From positions 1 through 45,608 of the forward strand of contig JAHEAW010000002.1 of the NCBI GenBank assembly GCA_024642545.1: DNA of 45,608 bases, in the 5' to 3' direction. Positions 1 to 9,761 of the stretch are shown piece after piece. Position 1 is the first letter of the stretch, and every line of letters starts with the position of its first letter. The stretch comes from Erythrobacteraceae bacterium. Lineage in GTDB: Bacteria > Pseudomonadota > Alphaproteobacteria > Sphingomonadales > Sphingomonadaceae. The notes beneath the pieces were generated by a model. The model worked only from the letters and a program-made list of their open reading frames with translations, searched no databases and was not told the DNA's origin. Both the position numbers and the translations under genes were made by a program.

Positions 1-2
1 GT

Positions 3-1937
3 CCTGATGCCGTGATAGTTACAGCGGTCGAGACACTGCGTAACCTTGCATGGATATTCGTCCTCTATCGCCTGTTCGCCAATGACGGGCGGGACCGCAG
101 CCTTGCGCCTATCAGGCGCGTTGTTCTTGCACTGGCGTTTGTGGCAATTTCGCAGCCAGCATTGCTGATCTTCGAAAGTCGTTTCAGTACGGGGCCTGAA
201 CTGGTCCGAATGACATTTGAAATTGGCGCCTTGTTTCATATTCTGGTTGCTATTGGCGCGCTGGTTCTGCTGCACAATCTTTATGGCGGCGCATCGAGCG
301 CCACCCGTCAGGTGCTTCGCTGGAGCGCAGCGGGCCTGGGCATCTTGTGGATCTTCCAGCTCAATTATCACACGATTGCATATCTTTCGGGCCGGGTGCC
401 GGTTGAGCTTGCAGCTCTGAGTGGCATCATTGTGGGTATCATGGCCATGCTGGTGGCGCTGGGCAGCACCAGGACATCGGCTGATTTGCGATTGATGCCT
501 TCGCGCGCGGTTACCTTCAGGTTCCTCTCACTCCTAGTGATCGGAGCGTATCTGTTGTTCATGGTTTCAGTATCGCAGTCGATTGCAATGCTAGGCGGTG
601 ATTTCGCCCGCTTGACGCAAGTCGGCTTTGTGTTCTGCGCTTCACTCTTCGCCTTGGTGTGGCTCCCATCCAAGCGGCTGCGCGGTTGGCTGCGGGTCAC
701 TACGGTCAAGCATCTGTTTCAGCACCGCTATGATTATCGTGCCGAGTGGCTTCGCTTCACCCGCACCATCGGCCAGAGTGATGACGCTTCTTCTTCCTTG
801 TTCGAACGGGTGGTCAAATCACTGGCGGATATTACCGATAGTCCGTCAGGGCTGCTGCTTCTGCCCGATGAAAGCGGCTCCTTTGAACTTGCTGCGCGCT
901 GGCAATGGCCCGATGTCGAAGTACCTGCTGCAGCCATGTCTGATGACCTGGCAAGCTTGTTTGAAAGCGGCAGCTTTGTGATCGATCTTGACGAGGTTCG
1001 CGAAGGCGCAAACCGGTTTGGGGAAGCGCAGCTGTTGCCTGAATGGCTGAGTACAGCAACCGCGGCCTGGGCGTTGGTTCCCTTGCTCCATTTTGATCGC
1101 CTGACAGGGGTCGTCGTACTCAGCCGCCCGATTGCTCCCCGCCGCCTCGACTGGGAAGATTTTGATCTCCTGCGCGTGGTTGGCCAGCAATTGGCCAGCT
1201 ATCTTGCAGAGCAGTCAGGGCATCAGGCTTTGATGGAATCGGCCCGCTTTGACGAATTTAATCGCCGCATCGCCTTTGTTATGCATGATATCAAGAACCT
1301 GGCCAGTCAGCTTAGTCTGCTGGCGCGCAATGCAGAGCGCCACGCAGATAACCCGGATTTCCGCGCGGATATGCTGGTCACCTTGCGCAATGCTTCAGAC
1401 AAGCTGAACGGCTTGCTGGCCCGGCTTGGGCGCTATGGTTCGCCAGGTAGCGAAAGGCGTGAGGAAGTCGATCTGGCGAAGGTCGGGCAGGAAGTCGCGC
1501 GCCGCTATGAAGGTGTTCATCCGGTTGCCGTCGTGCGGACGGAAAACAGCGTGGTGCTGGCCAACCCTGATGCGTTGGAACAGGCGCTGGTCCACTTGGT
1601 CCAGAATGGGATTGAAGCCAGTCCAGGGGATATGCCAGTATTCCTCGATATTTCGTCTGACGGCATCCGCGGGCGGGTTGATATCATCGATTCCGGCACG
1701 GGGATGAGCCCAGAATTCGTTCGCAATGGGCTGTTCAAGCCGTTCGTATCCTCCAAAACTGCCGGTTTTGGCCTCGGCGCGTTTGAAGCACGTGAGCTGG
1801 TGCAGGCAATGGGCGGGCGGCTCGACGTCGAATCGCGCGAAGGTGTTGGCACCCGCTTCACTGTTCAATTGCCGCTCGCAGCGGTCACCGATTTGCTCGC
1901 ACGTGTTGAAACAGACCCTAAAACAGAGGTTGCATGA
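3..1937 (+). CDS. prsK: PEP-CTERM system sensor histidine kinase PrsK, 5'-truncated by window edge
   Basis: Membrane sensor kinase that, in the known PrsK/PrsR family, signals to a sigma-54 activator controlling PEP-CTERM/exosortase and exopolysaccharide genes. The reading frame is open to the left edge, and the first visible start (GTG at 12) falls inside the membrane domain, so the true start lies outside the window. Visible parts in order are several hydrophobic segments (about residues 1-240 from the GTG), a GAF-like region (about 245-410), the H-box MHDIKN near residue 425, an N-box (LVHLVQNGIEAS), and the ATPase glycine motifs DSGTGMSPE and GFGLGAFEA. The HDIKN form of the H-box is typical of PrsK. 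The stop overlaps the start of prsR (ATGA), so the two are translationally coupled. The family assignment rests on this architecture and on prsR next door. Confidence 0.9.
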   Translation, partial: PDAVIVTAVETLRNLAWIFVLYRLFANDGRDRSLAPIRRVVLALAFVAISQPALLIFESRFSTGPELVRMTFEIGALFHILVAIGALVLLHNLYGGASSATRQVLRWSAAGLGILWIFQLNYHTIAYLSGRVPVELAALSGIIVGIMAMLVALGSTRTSADLRLMPSRAVTFRFLSLLVIGAYLLFMVSVSQSIAMLGGDFARLTQVGFVFCASLFALVWLPSKRLRGWLRVTTVKHLFQHRYDYRAEWLRFTRTIGQSDDASSSLFERVVKSLADITDSPSGLLLLPDESGSFELAARWQWPDVEVPAAAMSDDLASLFESGSFVIDLDEVREGANRFGEAQLLPEWLSTATAAWALVPLLHFDRLTGVVVLSRPIAPRRLDWEDFDLLRVVGQQLASYLAEQSGHQALMESARFDEFNRRIAFVMHDIKNLASQLSLLARNAERHADNPDFRADMLVTLRNASDKLNGLLARLGRYGSPGSERREEVDLAKVGQEVARRYEGVHPVAVVRTENSVVLANPDALEQALVHLVQNGIEASPGDMPVFLDISSDGIRGRVDIIDSGTGMSPEFVRNGLFKPFVSSKTAGFGLGAFEARELVQAMGGRLDVESREGVGTRFTVQLPLAAVTDLLARVETDPKTEVA

Positions 1938-3313
1938 TGGTCAGTTCAGACAAGAAACCGCTTCCCAAGCTACTCATCGTCGAAGACGACGCAGGGCTGC
2001 AGGCGCAGCTCAAATGGGCGTATGAGGATTTTGACGTGACCGTGGTTGGCAACCGCGAAGCGGCTTTGGCGGCCTTGAGGTCGGATGAACCTGCGGTGGT
2101 TACGCTCGACCTTGGGTTGCCACCCGACCCTGACGGAACGACTGAAGGCTTCGCTGTGCTCGATGCGATCATGGCCATCAAACCCGATACCAAGGTCATT
2201 GTTGCTTCTGGCCACGGGGCCCGGGAAAGCGCGCTGCAAGCGATTGAGCGCGGGGCGTATGATTTCTATCAAAAGCCGGTCGATATCGAAAAGCTGGGGC
2301 TGATTGTTCGGCGCGCCATGAATTTGCATGTAATCGAGGCAGAAAACCGCAAGCTTGCATCGCAAGTTGGTGATGAGAAGAAAGTGCTGGGCCGGATGAT
2401 CACTGCGGCACCAGAAATGGTCAAGGTTGCCCGGACGATTGAGCGTGTGGCCAAGACCAATGTTTCCGTGATGCTGTTGGGCGCCAGCGGTACCGGTAAG
2501 GAGCTGCTCGCCAAAGGTCTGCATGATGCAAGCGACCGTAGCGATGGTGCATTTGTCGCCATCAATTGCGCTGCGATCCCCGAAAACCTGCTCGAAAGTG
2601 AATTGTTCGGACACGAGAAGGGCGCTTTCACCGGGGCGGTGAAGACCACCGAAGGCAAGATCGAGCTGGCGAATGGCGGTACATTGTTCCTAGATGAAGT
2701 GGGCGACATTCCGCTGCCGCTACAGGTCAAACTGCTCCGCTTCCTGCAGGAGAGGACTATTGAACGCGTGGGCGGGCGCAAACATATCGAAGTCGATACC
2801 AGAATCGTTTGTGCGACGCATCAGGACCTCGAAGCGATGATTGCCAGCGGTTTGTTCCGCGAGGACCTGTTCTATCGTTTGGCTGAGATCGTGGTCAAAA
2901 TTCCTACGCTGGCGGAACGTCCGGGGGATGCAACACTGCTGGCCAAAGCGTTCCTTAAGCGATTTGCCAAGGAAATGAATCCGCAGGTCAGAGGCTTTGC
3001 GCCCGATGCGCTCGCCGCAATTGATGGCTGGGGTTGGCCCGGCAACGTGCGCGAGCTGGAAAACCGCGTCAAACGTGCGGTGATCATGGCTGATGGCAAA
3101 ATGATTTGTGCAGAGGATCTCGACCTGGAGGCACAGGATGACGAGGAATCGCTGCCGCTCAATCTGAAATCGGCGCGAGAAGAATCTGACCGCAAAGTAA
3201 TTCGGCATGCGCTGGCACGCAGTGAAGGAAATATCTCGACTACCGCAAAGATGCTCGGGATCAGCAGACCGACGCTTTACGATCTGCTCAAGCAATATGA
3301 CCTTCAGGCCTGA
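1934..3313 (+). CDS. prsR: PEP-CTERM-box sigma-54-dependent response regulator PrsR
   Basis: NtrC-type transcription activator and partner of PrsK. The protein is 459 residues long. The receiver domain occupies about 1-125 with acidic residues EDD at 17-19 and the likely phospho-acceptor Asp59 (VVTLDLG). The AAA+ domain follows with Walker A GASGTGKE (about 183-190), the sigma-54 contact loop GAFTGA (about 229), Walker B LFLDEVGD (about 251) and RELENRVKRAV. A Fis-type helix-turn-helix closes the protein (NISTTAKMLGISRPTLYDLL). An intact GAFTGA loop implies action at sigma-54 promoters. In this family these drive PEP-CTERM and exopolysaccharide genes, none of which lie in this window. The start overlaps the prsK stop; a second ATG one codon later is also possible. 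Confidence 0.93.
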   Translation: MMVSSDKKPLPKLLIVEDDAGLQAQLKWAYEDFDVTVVGNREAALAALRSDEPAVVTLDLGLPPDPDGTTEGFAVLDAIMAIKPDTKVIVASGHGARESALQAIERGAYDFYQKPVDIEKLGLIVRRAMNLHVIEAENRKLASQVGDEKKVLGRMITAAPEMVKVARTIERVAKTNVSVMLLGASGTGKELLAKGLHDASDRSDGAFVAINCAAIPENLLESELFGHEKGAFTGAVKTTEGKIELANGGTLFLDEVGDIPLPLQVKLLRFLQERTIERVGGRKHIEVDTRIVCATHQDLEAMIASGLFREDLFYRLAEIVVKIPTLAERPGDATLLAKAFLKRFAKEMNPQVRGFAPDALAAIDGWGWPGNVRELENRVKRAVIMADGKMICAEDLDLEAQDDEESLPLNLKSAREESDRKVIRHALARSEGNISTTAKMLGISRPTLYDLLKQYDLQA

Positions 3314-5081
3314 CTTCGGCCGCTATCGTCTGGCAGTCTGGGCTTTGGCGCTGGCGTTGGCCGGGTGTTCCCCCCCTGCGCCTAAAATAGCGCCGCTCGT
3401 CAAAGCGCAGCGCGCGTTGACGGCAGGTGACGGGGTTGGTGCCGAAATAGTCCTGCGCTCCATGCTCGATCGGGGCACTCCTGTACCGCAGGTGGCAGCC
3501 TATCTGGGCGAGGCCGAGCTCCTGCAGGATCGATTACCCGATGCACGGCAATGGCTGGAAAGCGGGGATTTTTCGGCCGAAACGCACGGGCTGGGCTTTC
3601 AGATGTTGGGCCGTCTGGAAATGCGCGAAGGCAATTTGTTGGCAGCGGGCAAGGCATTTGATGAGGCGCTGCAATCGGTCCCGAAAAGCGCTGAATTGTG
3701 GGTCGATATCGGCCGCTTGCGTTACCAGGGCGGCGAGCAGTCGCAGGCTGTGGAAGCAAGCATCCATGCGGTCGAACTTGGCCCTCAAGACCCGGTAGCG
3801 CTGCAATTCCGCGCGCAACTGGTGCGCGATTCGCAAGGTATGGAAACTGCGCTTCCACTTTATCGGGCAGCGCTCAAGCAAAACCCTGACGATCTGAAAT
3901 TGTTGGGGGATTATGCCGCTACGCTGGGCGAATTGGGTCATGCTCACGATATGCTGGCGGTCATTCGGCATATGATCGAGCTGGATGGCAGCAATCCTCA
4001 GGCATTCTACTTGCAGGCGGTGTTGGCAGCGCGCGGGGGTTATTTCGATCTGGCCGGAAACCTGCTGGCGCGAAGCGGTGAATTGGAACGCGGGACGCCT
4101 GCGGCAATGCTGCTGTCGGCAATTGTCGATCTGGAATCTGGCAATTTTGAAAGTGCTGCGCAGACACTTGATCTCTTGGCGGGCCGCCAGCCGGACAATG
4201 CACGCGTTCGCTTGCTATTGGCGCGGGCGCTTTTTCTTGGCGGCAACTACCGGGAATTGATTCACCGGTTTGGCGATCGGGCGCTTGTGGCCGGCGCGCC
4301 GCCATACCTCGCCGCTTTGGTGGGCCGCGCTTATGAAGCGTTGGGCCAAAGGAGTGACGCGGCGCAGTATCTGGACTTTGCCGCTCAGCCCAGAATGATC
4401 GATCTGACTGTTCTGCCTCCATCCGATCCGCTCGATGTGGCGCAGTTGCGCGGAACGCAAACGGGGGCGGATACTGTAACGTTGGTGCGCGCCTATATGG
4501 CTTCCGATCGAGCCGCGCCAGCAGTGACAGCAGCCCAGAATTTCCTCGCCCGCGTCCCTGGTTCGGCTGACGCGCTTGGGCTTGCAGGCGACGCGCACTT
4601 GTTTGCCGCCCAGCCAAGGGAAGCCCTGGCGGATTATAAGAATGCAGCAGTAATTCGGCAGCCGTGGCCGCTGACGCGGCGGATCTACGCCACTTTGGTA
4701 TCTCTGGGAGACAGCGGGGCGGCTATCGACCTGCTGAGGCACCAGCTGACGAATGATCCGGCCAATTGCACAGCGGCAACGCTGCTTGGCAGTGCACTTG
4801 TCAAGGCTGGCAGAGCCGAAGAAGCGCGCCGCTATCTCGATCTGGCGGTAGCTAATGGCGCAAGGAGAGATCCGCATGTGCTGGCGCTGCGCGCGCAGGC
4901 CGCATTGTTTTCAGGTGATGAAAGGCAGGCACTGAGCGACGCGCGGAAAGCGTATGAATTGCAGCCGATGAGCGGTGAAGTCACGGCCACACTTGCCCAA
5001 GTGCTGGAGCAGACGGGCAGTGGCCCCGCACTGGTAGCGCGGTTACGCCAGAAAATCCCGCAATTACCCCCGGCCAGCTAA
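3297..5081 (+). CDS. TPR-repeat lipoprotein of the PEP-CTERM locus (PrsT-like, short form)
   Basis: Predicted lipoprotein of 594 residues. The frame is open further upstream, but the ATG at 3297, which overlaps the end of prsR by 17 bases, gives a proper lipoprotein signal: hydrophobic LAVWALALALAGC with lipobox LAGC and Cys near residue 24. The rest is alpha-helical tetratricopeptide-like repeats with recurring patterns such as LGRLEMREGNLLAAGKAFDEAL and ALVKAGRAEEARRYLDLAV. In exosortase loci a TPR lipoprotein (PrsT) often sits beside prsK/prsR, usually around 900 residues, so this is a short version. TPR proteins of this kind probably scaffold exopolysaccharide export at the outer membrane. 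No catalytic motif is visible. The PrsT name is inferred mainly from the neighbours. Confidence 0.82.
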   Translation: MTFRPDFGRYRLAVWALALALAGCSPPAPKIAPLVKAQRALTAGDGVGAEIVLRSMLDRGTPVPQVAAYLGEAELLQDRLPDARQWLESGDFSAETHGLGFQMLGRLEMREGNLLAAGKAFDEALQSVPKSAELWVDIGRLRYQGGEQSQAVEASIHAVELGPQDPVALQFRAQLVRDSQGMETALPLYRAALKQNPDDLKLLGDYAATLGELGHAHDMLAVIRHMIELDGSNPQAFYLQAVLAARGGYFDLAGNLLARSGELERGTPAAMLLSAIVDLESGNFESAAQTLDLLAGRQPDNARVRLLLARALFLGGNYRELIHRFGDRALVAGAPPYLAALVGRAYEALGQRSDAAQYLDFAAQPRMIDLTVLPPSDPLDVAQLRGTQTGADTVTLVRAYMASDRAAPAVTAAQNFLARVPGSADALGLAGDAHLFAAQPREALADYKNAAVIRQPWPLTRRIYATLVSLGDSGAAIDLLRHQLTNDPANCTAATLLGSALVKAGRAEEARRYLDLAVANGARRDPHVLALRAQAALFSGDERQALSDARKAYELQPMSGEVTATLAQVLEQTGSGPALVARLRQKIPQLPPAS

Positions 5082-5127
5082 CCCGCGCGGCTCGACAAAG
5101 CTGGTCCTGTTGGGGCAGGGGCCTCCG

Positions 5128-6093
5128 ATGTTGTCGCGCATAGATCCCATGGTCCGGTTGTTGCTACTGGCGATCCTACTCGCCAGCGTGCTGCCAGCAA
5201 CCGGCAGCGCACGGCCTGTGGCGCATGATGTGTCCAACGCAGCGGTCTTCCTGTTGTTCTTGCTGAACGGCCTGCGGCTGTCCCGCCGGGACGTGATGCG
5301 CGGAATTGGCCATTGGCGGTTCTTGATCAGCCTGGCGCTGTGGTCGTTTGCGATACTGGCTCTTTCGGGACTGGCATTTTCACAGATCATGGCGCCGGTG
5401 CTACCGCCGCTGGTGGCGCTAGGTTTCCTTTATCTGGGCACTCTGCCATCGACCGTCCAGTCAGCCACGGCCTATAGCTCGATGGCTGGCGGCAATGTCG
5501 CGCTGTCGGTTGTCGCGGCTGCGCTGCTCAACATTACCGGGGTGTTTGTTAGCATGCCGTTGTTTTCTGTGCTGGGTGGCGGCGCGCAGGCAGCGTTTGG
5601 GACAGACGGCCTGATCAAGATCATCGGGGTCCTCATTCTCCCCTTCGCGCTCGGGCAAATCTTGCAATCGCGCCTGGGGGCGTTTGTCCATGCGCATCCG
5701 ATCCTGATCCGCTGGATGGACCGGATCGCGATTGCGATGGCGGTATATGTGGCGTTTTCCGGCGCGGTCGAGGAAGGTATCTGGCAGCTGCTGGCTTTCG
5801 GCAGCTGGGCATGGCTGCTGATTGGGCTGAGCGGGCTGCTGGTGGTAGCTTATGGCGGGGCATGGATCGTCAGTGGCGTGCTCAAATTATCGCGTGAGGA
5901 CCGCATTTCCTTTTTATACGCTGGGGCACACAAAAGTGTGGCAATGGGTGCACCGATGGCGCTGGTTCTGTTTCCCGCCGACAGCGCGGGGCTGATCCTG
6001 GTGCCGCTGCTGATTTATCATCTGCTACAATTGGTCGTATCGGCACCGCTCGCTAACCGGCTGAAGGCTAGTAATCCTGCGTTGGTGACTTGA
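5128..6093 (+). CDS. Bile acid:sodium symporter (SBF-like) family membrane transporter
   Basis: Integral membrane protein of about 321 residues with around nine to ten hydrophobic segments, resembling the SBF-like/BASS transporters, including the YfeH-type branch. Family-like features are the glycine/proline-rich stretch LGTLPSTVQSATAYSSMAGGNVALS, where the sodium/substrate crossover usually lies, and the late segment FLYAGAHKSVAMGAPMA. The ATG at 5128 is preferred over an upstream TTG (5110) because a GGGGCAGGGG ribosome-binding site lies just before it. The substrate cannot be deduced: family members carry bile acids, pantoate or other organic anions. The gene ends inside the 3' end of the opposing TerC-like gene, with a 26-base convergent overlap. 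Confidence 0.85.
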   Translation: MLSRIDPMVRLLLLAILLASVLPATGSARPVAHDVSNAAVFLLFLLNGLRLSRRDVMRGIGHWRFLISLALWSFAILALSGLAFSQIMAPVLPPLVALGFLYLGTLPSTVQSATAYSSMAGGNVALSVVAAALLNITGVFVSMPLFSVLGGGAQAAFGTDGLIKIIGVLILPFALGQILQSRLGAFVHAHPILIRWMDRIAIAMAVYVAFSGAVEEGIWQLLAFGSWAWLLIGLSGLLVVAYGGAWIVSGVLKLSREDRISFLYAGAHKSVAMGAPMALVLFPADSAGLILVPLLIYHLLQLVVSAPLANRLKASNPALVT

Positions 6094-7138
6094 CTTCACC
6101 GTGGTCATCATGCCGGTTTTGCCGAATTGACCAGTAAAGCGATAACCCGATCAGAGCCGCACCAATCAGGCCAGTAACGGTTTCCGGAATAGGCCATACC
6201 GCAGAAGTCAGCATGATCCCGCCCAACACGATAATCGCCCAGAAGGCACCGTTTTCGAGAAACTGATATTGCGCCAGCGTGCCTTTCTCAACCAGATGAA
6301 TGGTCATCGAACGCACGAACATCGCCCCGATAGACAGGCCCAGCGCAATGATTACCATATTGTTCGACAGGGCAAAGGCGCCAATCACGCCATCAAAGCT
6401 GAACGAGGCGTCGAGTACGTTGAGATAGAGAAAGCCCGCCAGACCAGAGCGGATGACGACCCCGGCTGCGCGCTGCGTTTCTTCGTGCAGTTCCAGCAAA
6501 GTGCCAATCGCCTCAACCGCGATATAGGTAACCAGCCCCAGTACAGCCGACACCACGAAGGTCAGGGCTTCAGCTTCGGGTAGCTGGGTGGAAATCCCCC
6601 ACACCGCCAGCAGCAGCAGTGCAATTTCAGCCGCGTCGATCGACGAAATGCGCGTCAAGCGCCGTTCGATCACGGCGATCCAGTGAACGTCCTTTTCTGC
6701 ATCGAAAAAGAACTTGAGGCCGACCATCGCAAGAAATGCACCGCCAAAACCGGAAATGCCGATATGAGCGGAAGAAACAATCCGTTCGTATTCGACTGGA
6801 TTATTGAGCGACAAGCGCACCGCTTCCACCGGACCAAGTCCGGCGGCAATTGCGACAATGGCAAGCGGAAACAGAATCCGCATTCCGAACACAGCGATCG
6901 CCATGCCCCAGGTAAGGAAGCGTTGCTGCCAGATATGGTCCATATCCTTGAGCACAGTGGCATTGACTACCGCATTGTCGAAGCTGAGCGATATTTCGAG
7001 CACGGACAGGACTAGAATGATCCACAGGACCTGCGCAACAGCATTCCAGTTGCCGCCAGAGGTGCTCCACGCATACCATGCACCCAGCGCAAGGCAGACA
7101 AGGGTAAAAATCGCCGAGGCGCGGTAATAGTGAAACAA
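6068..7138 (-). CDS. DUF475/TerC-like integral membrane protein
   Basis: Polytopic membrane protein of 356 residues related to TerC/DUF475. Both halves carry the acidic membrane motif typical of the group: LEISLSFDNAVVNATVL near residue 50 and DASFSFDGVIGAFALSNN near residue 250. These Asp/Asn residues are thought to bind metal ions in TerC-type exporters (manganese or tellurite-related), but the substrate here is unknown. About nine transmembrane segments are visible and the C-terminus is short and charged. It lies 26 bases downstream of panB on the same strand and is probably cotranscribed with it. Its 3' end overlaps the opposing SBF-like transporter gene. Confidence 0.87.
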   Translation of the reverse strand: MFHYYRASAIFTLVCLALGAWYAWSTSGGNWNAVAQVLWIILVLSVLEISLSFDNAVVNATVLKDMDHIWQQRFLTWGMAIAVFGMRILFPLAIVAIAAGLGPVEAVRLSLNNPVEYERIVSSAHIGISGFGGAFLAMVGLKFFFDAEKDVHWIAVIERRLTRISSIDAAEIALLLLAVWGISTQLPEAEALTFVVSAVLGLVTYIAVEAIGTLLELHEETQRAAGVVIRSGLAGFLYLNVLDASFSFDGVIGAFALSNNMVIIALGLSIGAMFVRSMTIHLVEKGTLAQYQFLENGAFWAIIVLGGIMLTSAVWPIPETVTGLIGAALIGLSLYWSIRQNRHDDHGEVKSPTQDY

Positions 7139-7164
7139 AAAGATGATCCTTTGTAAGCCTCAGC

Positions 7165-8037
7165 TCAATCTTTGGGCTGATAGGTTTGCTCGTCACCGGG
7201 AAAAGCGCGCGCATGAACCTCCGCGGCATAGGTCGCTGCCGCTTTCTCGATCACTGAGGCGATATTTTCATACCGCTTCACAAACCGGGGCACGCGTTCA
7301 AACATGCCCAGCATGTCTTCGGTGACCAACACTTGTCCGTCGCATTGCGCCGAGGCACCAATACCAATGGTCGGGCAGCTTACTTGTCTCGTCACATCGA
7401 TAGCGATTGGTTCGACCACGCCTTCCACCACAATCGCAAAGGCCCCCGCTTGATCCAGCGCACAGGCATCGCTGACGATCTTGGCCGCTTCATAGTCATT
7501 GCGCCCGCGCGCGGCATAACCGCCCAGCACGTTTACTGCCTGCGGGGTGAGGCCGACATGCCCCATCACAGGGATGCCGCGCTGACTGAGAAAGGCGACA
7601 GTTTCAGCCATCGCCGCGCCGCCTTCAAGCTTGACCGCTGCTGCGCCGCTTTGCTTGAGCAGTGTCGCGGCACTGTTGAATGCTTGCTGCGGTGATGCTT
7701 CGTAAGACCCGAACGGCATATCAACCACGACGACCGCATGATAGCTGCCGCGCACCACGGCAGCGGCATGGTTGGCCATCATTTCCATCGTTACAGGTAT
7801 GGTCGATGGGAGGCCGTAAATCACCTGTCCGAGCGAATCCCCTACCAGCAGAATGTCACAATGCGCGTCAAGCAGCTGTGCCTGCCGTGCGGTATAGGCG
7901 GTAAGCATAACCAGCGGGGTTTCGGTCTTTCCATCGACTTTGCGTGCCCTGATCTTGGGAACAGTCAGTCGTTTCATCACCTGCGGGGTGGGGTTGGCGC
8001 GGCTGGTCGATGTATCGAGCTGGAAGGTCGTGGACAT
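7165..8037 (-). CDS. panB: 3-methyl-2-oxobutanoate hydroxymethyltransferase
   Basis: Transfers a hydroxymethyl group from 5,10-methylene-tetrahydrofolate to 2-ketoisovalerate to make ketopantoate, the first committed step of pantothenate/CoA synthesis, in the cytoplasm. The length of 290 residues is near the family norm. Diagnostic stretches are [26 protein letters not shown] (Mg-binding Asp), [21 protein letters not shown] (Mg ligand Glu region), [11 protein letters not shown] and [20 protein letters not shown]. Its substrate comes from the branched-chain pathway whose genes ilvB, ilvN and ilvC are also in this window, and coaD of the same CoA pathway lies further right. It is divergent from the amino acid permease and is followed by the TerC-like gene. 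Confidence 0.96.
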   Translation of the reverse strand: MSTTFQLDTSTSRANPTPQVMKRLTVPKIRARKVDGKTETPLVMLTAYTARQAQLLDAHCDILLVGDSLGQVIYGLPSTIPVTMEMMANHAAAVVRGSYHAVVVVDMPFGSYEASPQQAFNSAATLLKQSGAAAVKLEGGAAMAETVAFLSQRGIPVMGHVGLTPQAVNVLGGYAARGRNDYEAAKIVSDACALDQAGAFAIVVEGVVEPIAIDVTRQVSCPTIGIGASAQCDGQVLVTEDMLGMFERVPRFVKRYENIASVIEKAAATYAAEVHARAFPGDEQTYQPKD

Positions 8038-8171
8038 GAAGGGGCTTGTAGCCGCGCAGTGAAAGCGGGGAAAGGGCGCAATTTGGGCTTTGTATTTACC
8101 GTCCGCTCCGTTAGCGTCTCAGCCCATTCAGAGTGCATGTGGGTCGTGCGCCAAATGGAGGAAGAATTTTC

Positions 8172-9746
8172 ATGCTCCTAGACAGGGTCAAACCGCTGGA
8201 TGCCATTCTGGCAACCGCACAAAAGAAATCTCTCAAACGAACGTTAGGCTGGTTTCAGCTCACCCTGATGGGGATCGGCTGTGTGATTGGCACGGGCATT
8301 TTCGTGCTGACTTCGGTCGGCGCGCAAAAAGCCGGTCCGGGCCTGATGATTGCCTTTACCATTGCCGGTGCGGTCTGCATTGTAGCTGCATTCTGCTATG
8401 CAGAAATTGCGGCGATGATCCCGGTCGCAGGCAGCGCCTACACATATAGCTATGCAACGATTGGCGAATTTTTCGCGTGGACGGTCGGCTGGGCGCTGAT
8501 CATGGAATATGCCATCGCCGCATCGGCGGTGTCCGTCGGCTGGTCAGGCTATTTCAGCGGCACAGTCTTAGGAGGGTTGGGAATTCACTTGCCCGCCTGG
8601 CTTAGCGCAGGTCCACTGGCTCTGGGCGGAGCGGCAGGTGGATTTATCAACCTGCCGGCGCTGGTCATTGCTTTGCTGGTGACTGGTCTGCTGGTGATTG
8701 GCACCAGCGAAAGCGCCAAGGTCAATGCGGTTCTGGTTGCGATCAAGGTAACCGCCTTGACTGCTTTTGTAGGTTTGACACTGACCAGTTCCGATTTTTC
8801 ACCTGAAAAGTTCAATCCGTTCCTGCCTGCAGGCTTGTTTGGCGGTTGGGGCACCGGGGTTGGCGCGGTTGGCGCGGCGGCAACGATGTTCTTTGCCTAT
8901 GTTGGCTTCGATGCGGTTTCGACCGCTGCGGAAGAAACCAAGGACCCGCAAAAAAATGTACCGATTGGCCTGGTTGGATCGCTGCTGTTTTGTACTGTGT
9001 TCTACATTCTGGTTGCCGCAGGGGCGATTGGGACGCTTGGCGGTCAGCCGATCATGAATGCGATGGGCCTGCCGCTTGAAGCCGGTTCGCCTGAACTTGC
9101 ACGGCAATGTGCGATGCCGCAGTTTGCTGATGCTTTGGTCTGTTCGAAGGAGCCGCTGGCGCATGTGCTCAAGGTGATCGGTTTTACCGGCTTTGGCAAT
9201 GCGATTGGCTTGGCGGCATTTCTTGCTTTGCCTTCGGTCATTCTGGTGCTGATCTTCGGCCAGACTCGGATTTTCTTCGTGATGAGCCGCGACGGGCTAT
9301 TGCCTGAAATGCTGAGCACGGTGCATCCCAAGTTCCGCACACCGCATGTGGTCACGTTGATCACCGGTATCGCAGTGGCAGTGGCCGCGGCGTTCTTTCC
9401 GGTTGGTAAGTTGGCGGATATTTCGAATGCTGGTACGCTTTATGCATTCATGATGGTGGCAATCGCGGTGATGGTACTGCGGGTGAAGGATCCTGAACGT
9501 CCGCGGCATTTCAAAGTCCCGGGCGTATGGGTCATTGCCCCGCTGACGATCATCGGTTGTGTATTGTTGTTCTTCAACCTGCCGATTGACGCGATGCTGT
9601 TCCTGCCTGGTTGGGGCGCTTTGGGTCTGATCGTCTATTTCCTTTACAGCCGTAGCCATAGCCATCTTGGCCGGGGTATTATCGAAGTGGTTGATGATAT
9701 TGAAGGCGAGGAAACGCAGATACCGATCCACCCGCCGGCGGATTGA
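8172..9746 (+). CDS. APC-family amino acid permease (cationic amino acid transporter-like)
   Basis: Inner-membrane permease of 524 residues with about 12 transmembrane segments. The first helix carries the APC signature GIGCVIGTGIFVLTS, whose glycine-rich unwound segment binds the amino acid backbone. Further family-like features are FFAYVGFDAVSTAAEETKDPQKNVP and the conserved FGQTRIFFVMSRDGLLP. These patterns resemble the YfnA/CAT-type group, but specificity cannot be fixed. The start at 8172 (MLLDRVKP) is chosen over an in-frame ATG at 8133 because GGAGGAAG sits just upstream and the shorter N-terminus matches the family. It is transcribed divergently from panB and ends before a strong terminator. 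Confidence 0.93.
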   Translation: MLLDRVKPLDAILATAQKKSLKRTLGWFQLTLMGIGCVIGTGIFVLTSVGAQKAGPGLMIAFTIAGAVCIVAAFCYAEIAAMIPVAGSAYTYSYATIGEFFAWTVGWALIMEYAIAASAVSVGWSGYFSGTVLGGLGIHLPAWLSAGPLALGGAAGGFINLPALVIALLVTGLLVIGTSESAKVNAVLVAIKVTALTAFVGLTLTSSDFSPEKFNPFLPAGLFGGWGTGVGAVGAAATMFFAYVGFDAVSTAAEETKDPQKNVPIGLVGSLLFCTVFYILVAAGAIGTLGGQPIMNAMGLPLEAGSPELARQCAMPQFADALVCSKEPLAHVLKVIGFTGFGNAIGLAAFLALPSVILVLIFGQTRIFFVMSRDGLLPEMLSTVHPKFRTPHVVTLITGIAVAVAAAFFPVGKLADISNAGTLYAFMMVAIAVMVLRVKDPERPRHFKVPGVWVIAPLTIIGCVLLFFNLPIDAMLFLPGWGALGLIVYFLYSRSHSHLGRGIIEVVDDIEGEETQIPIHPPAD

Positions 9747-9761
9747 TCGCCTGACATAGAT

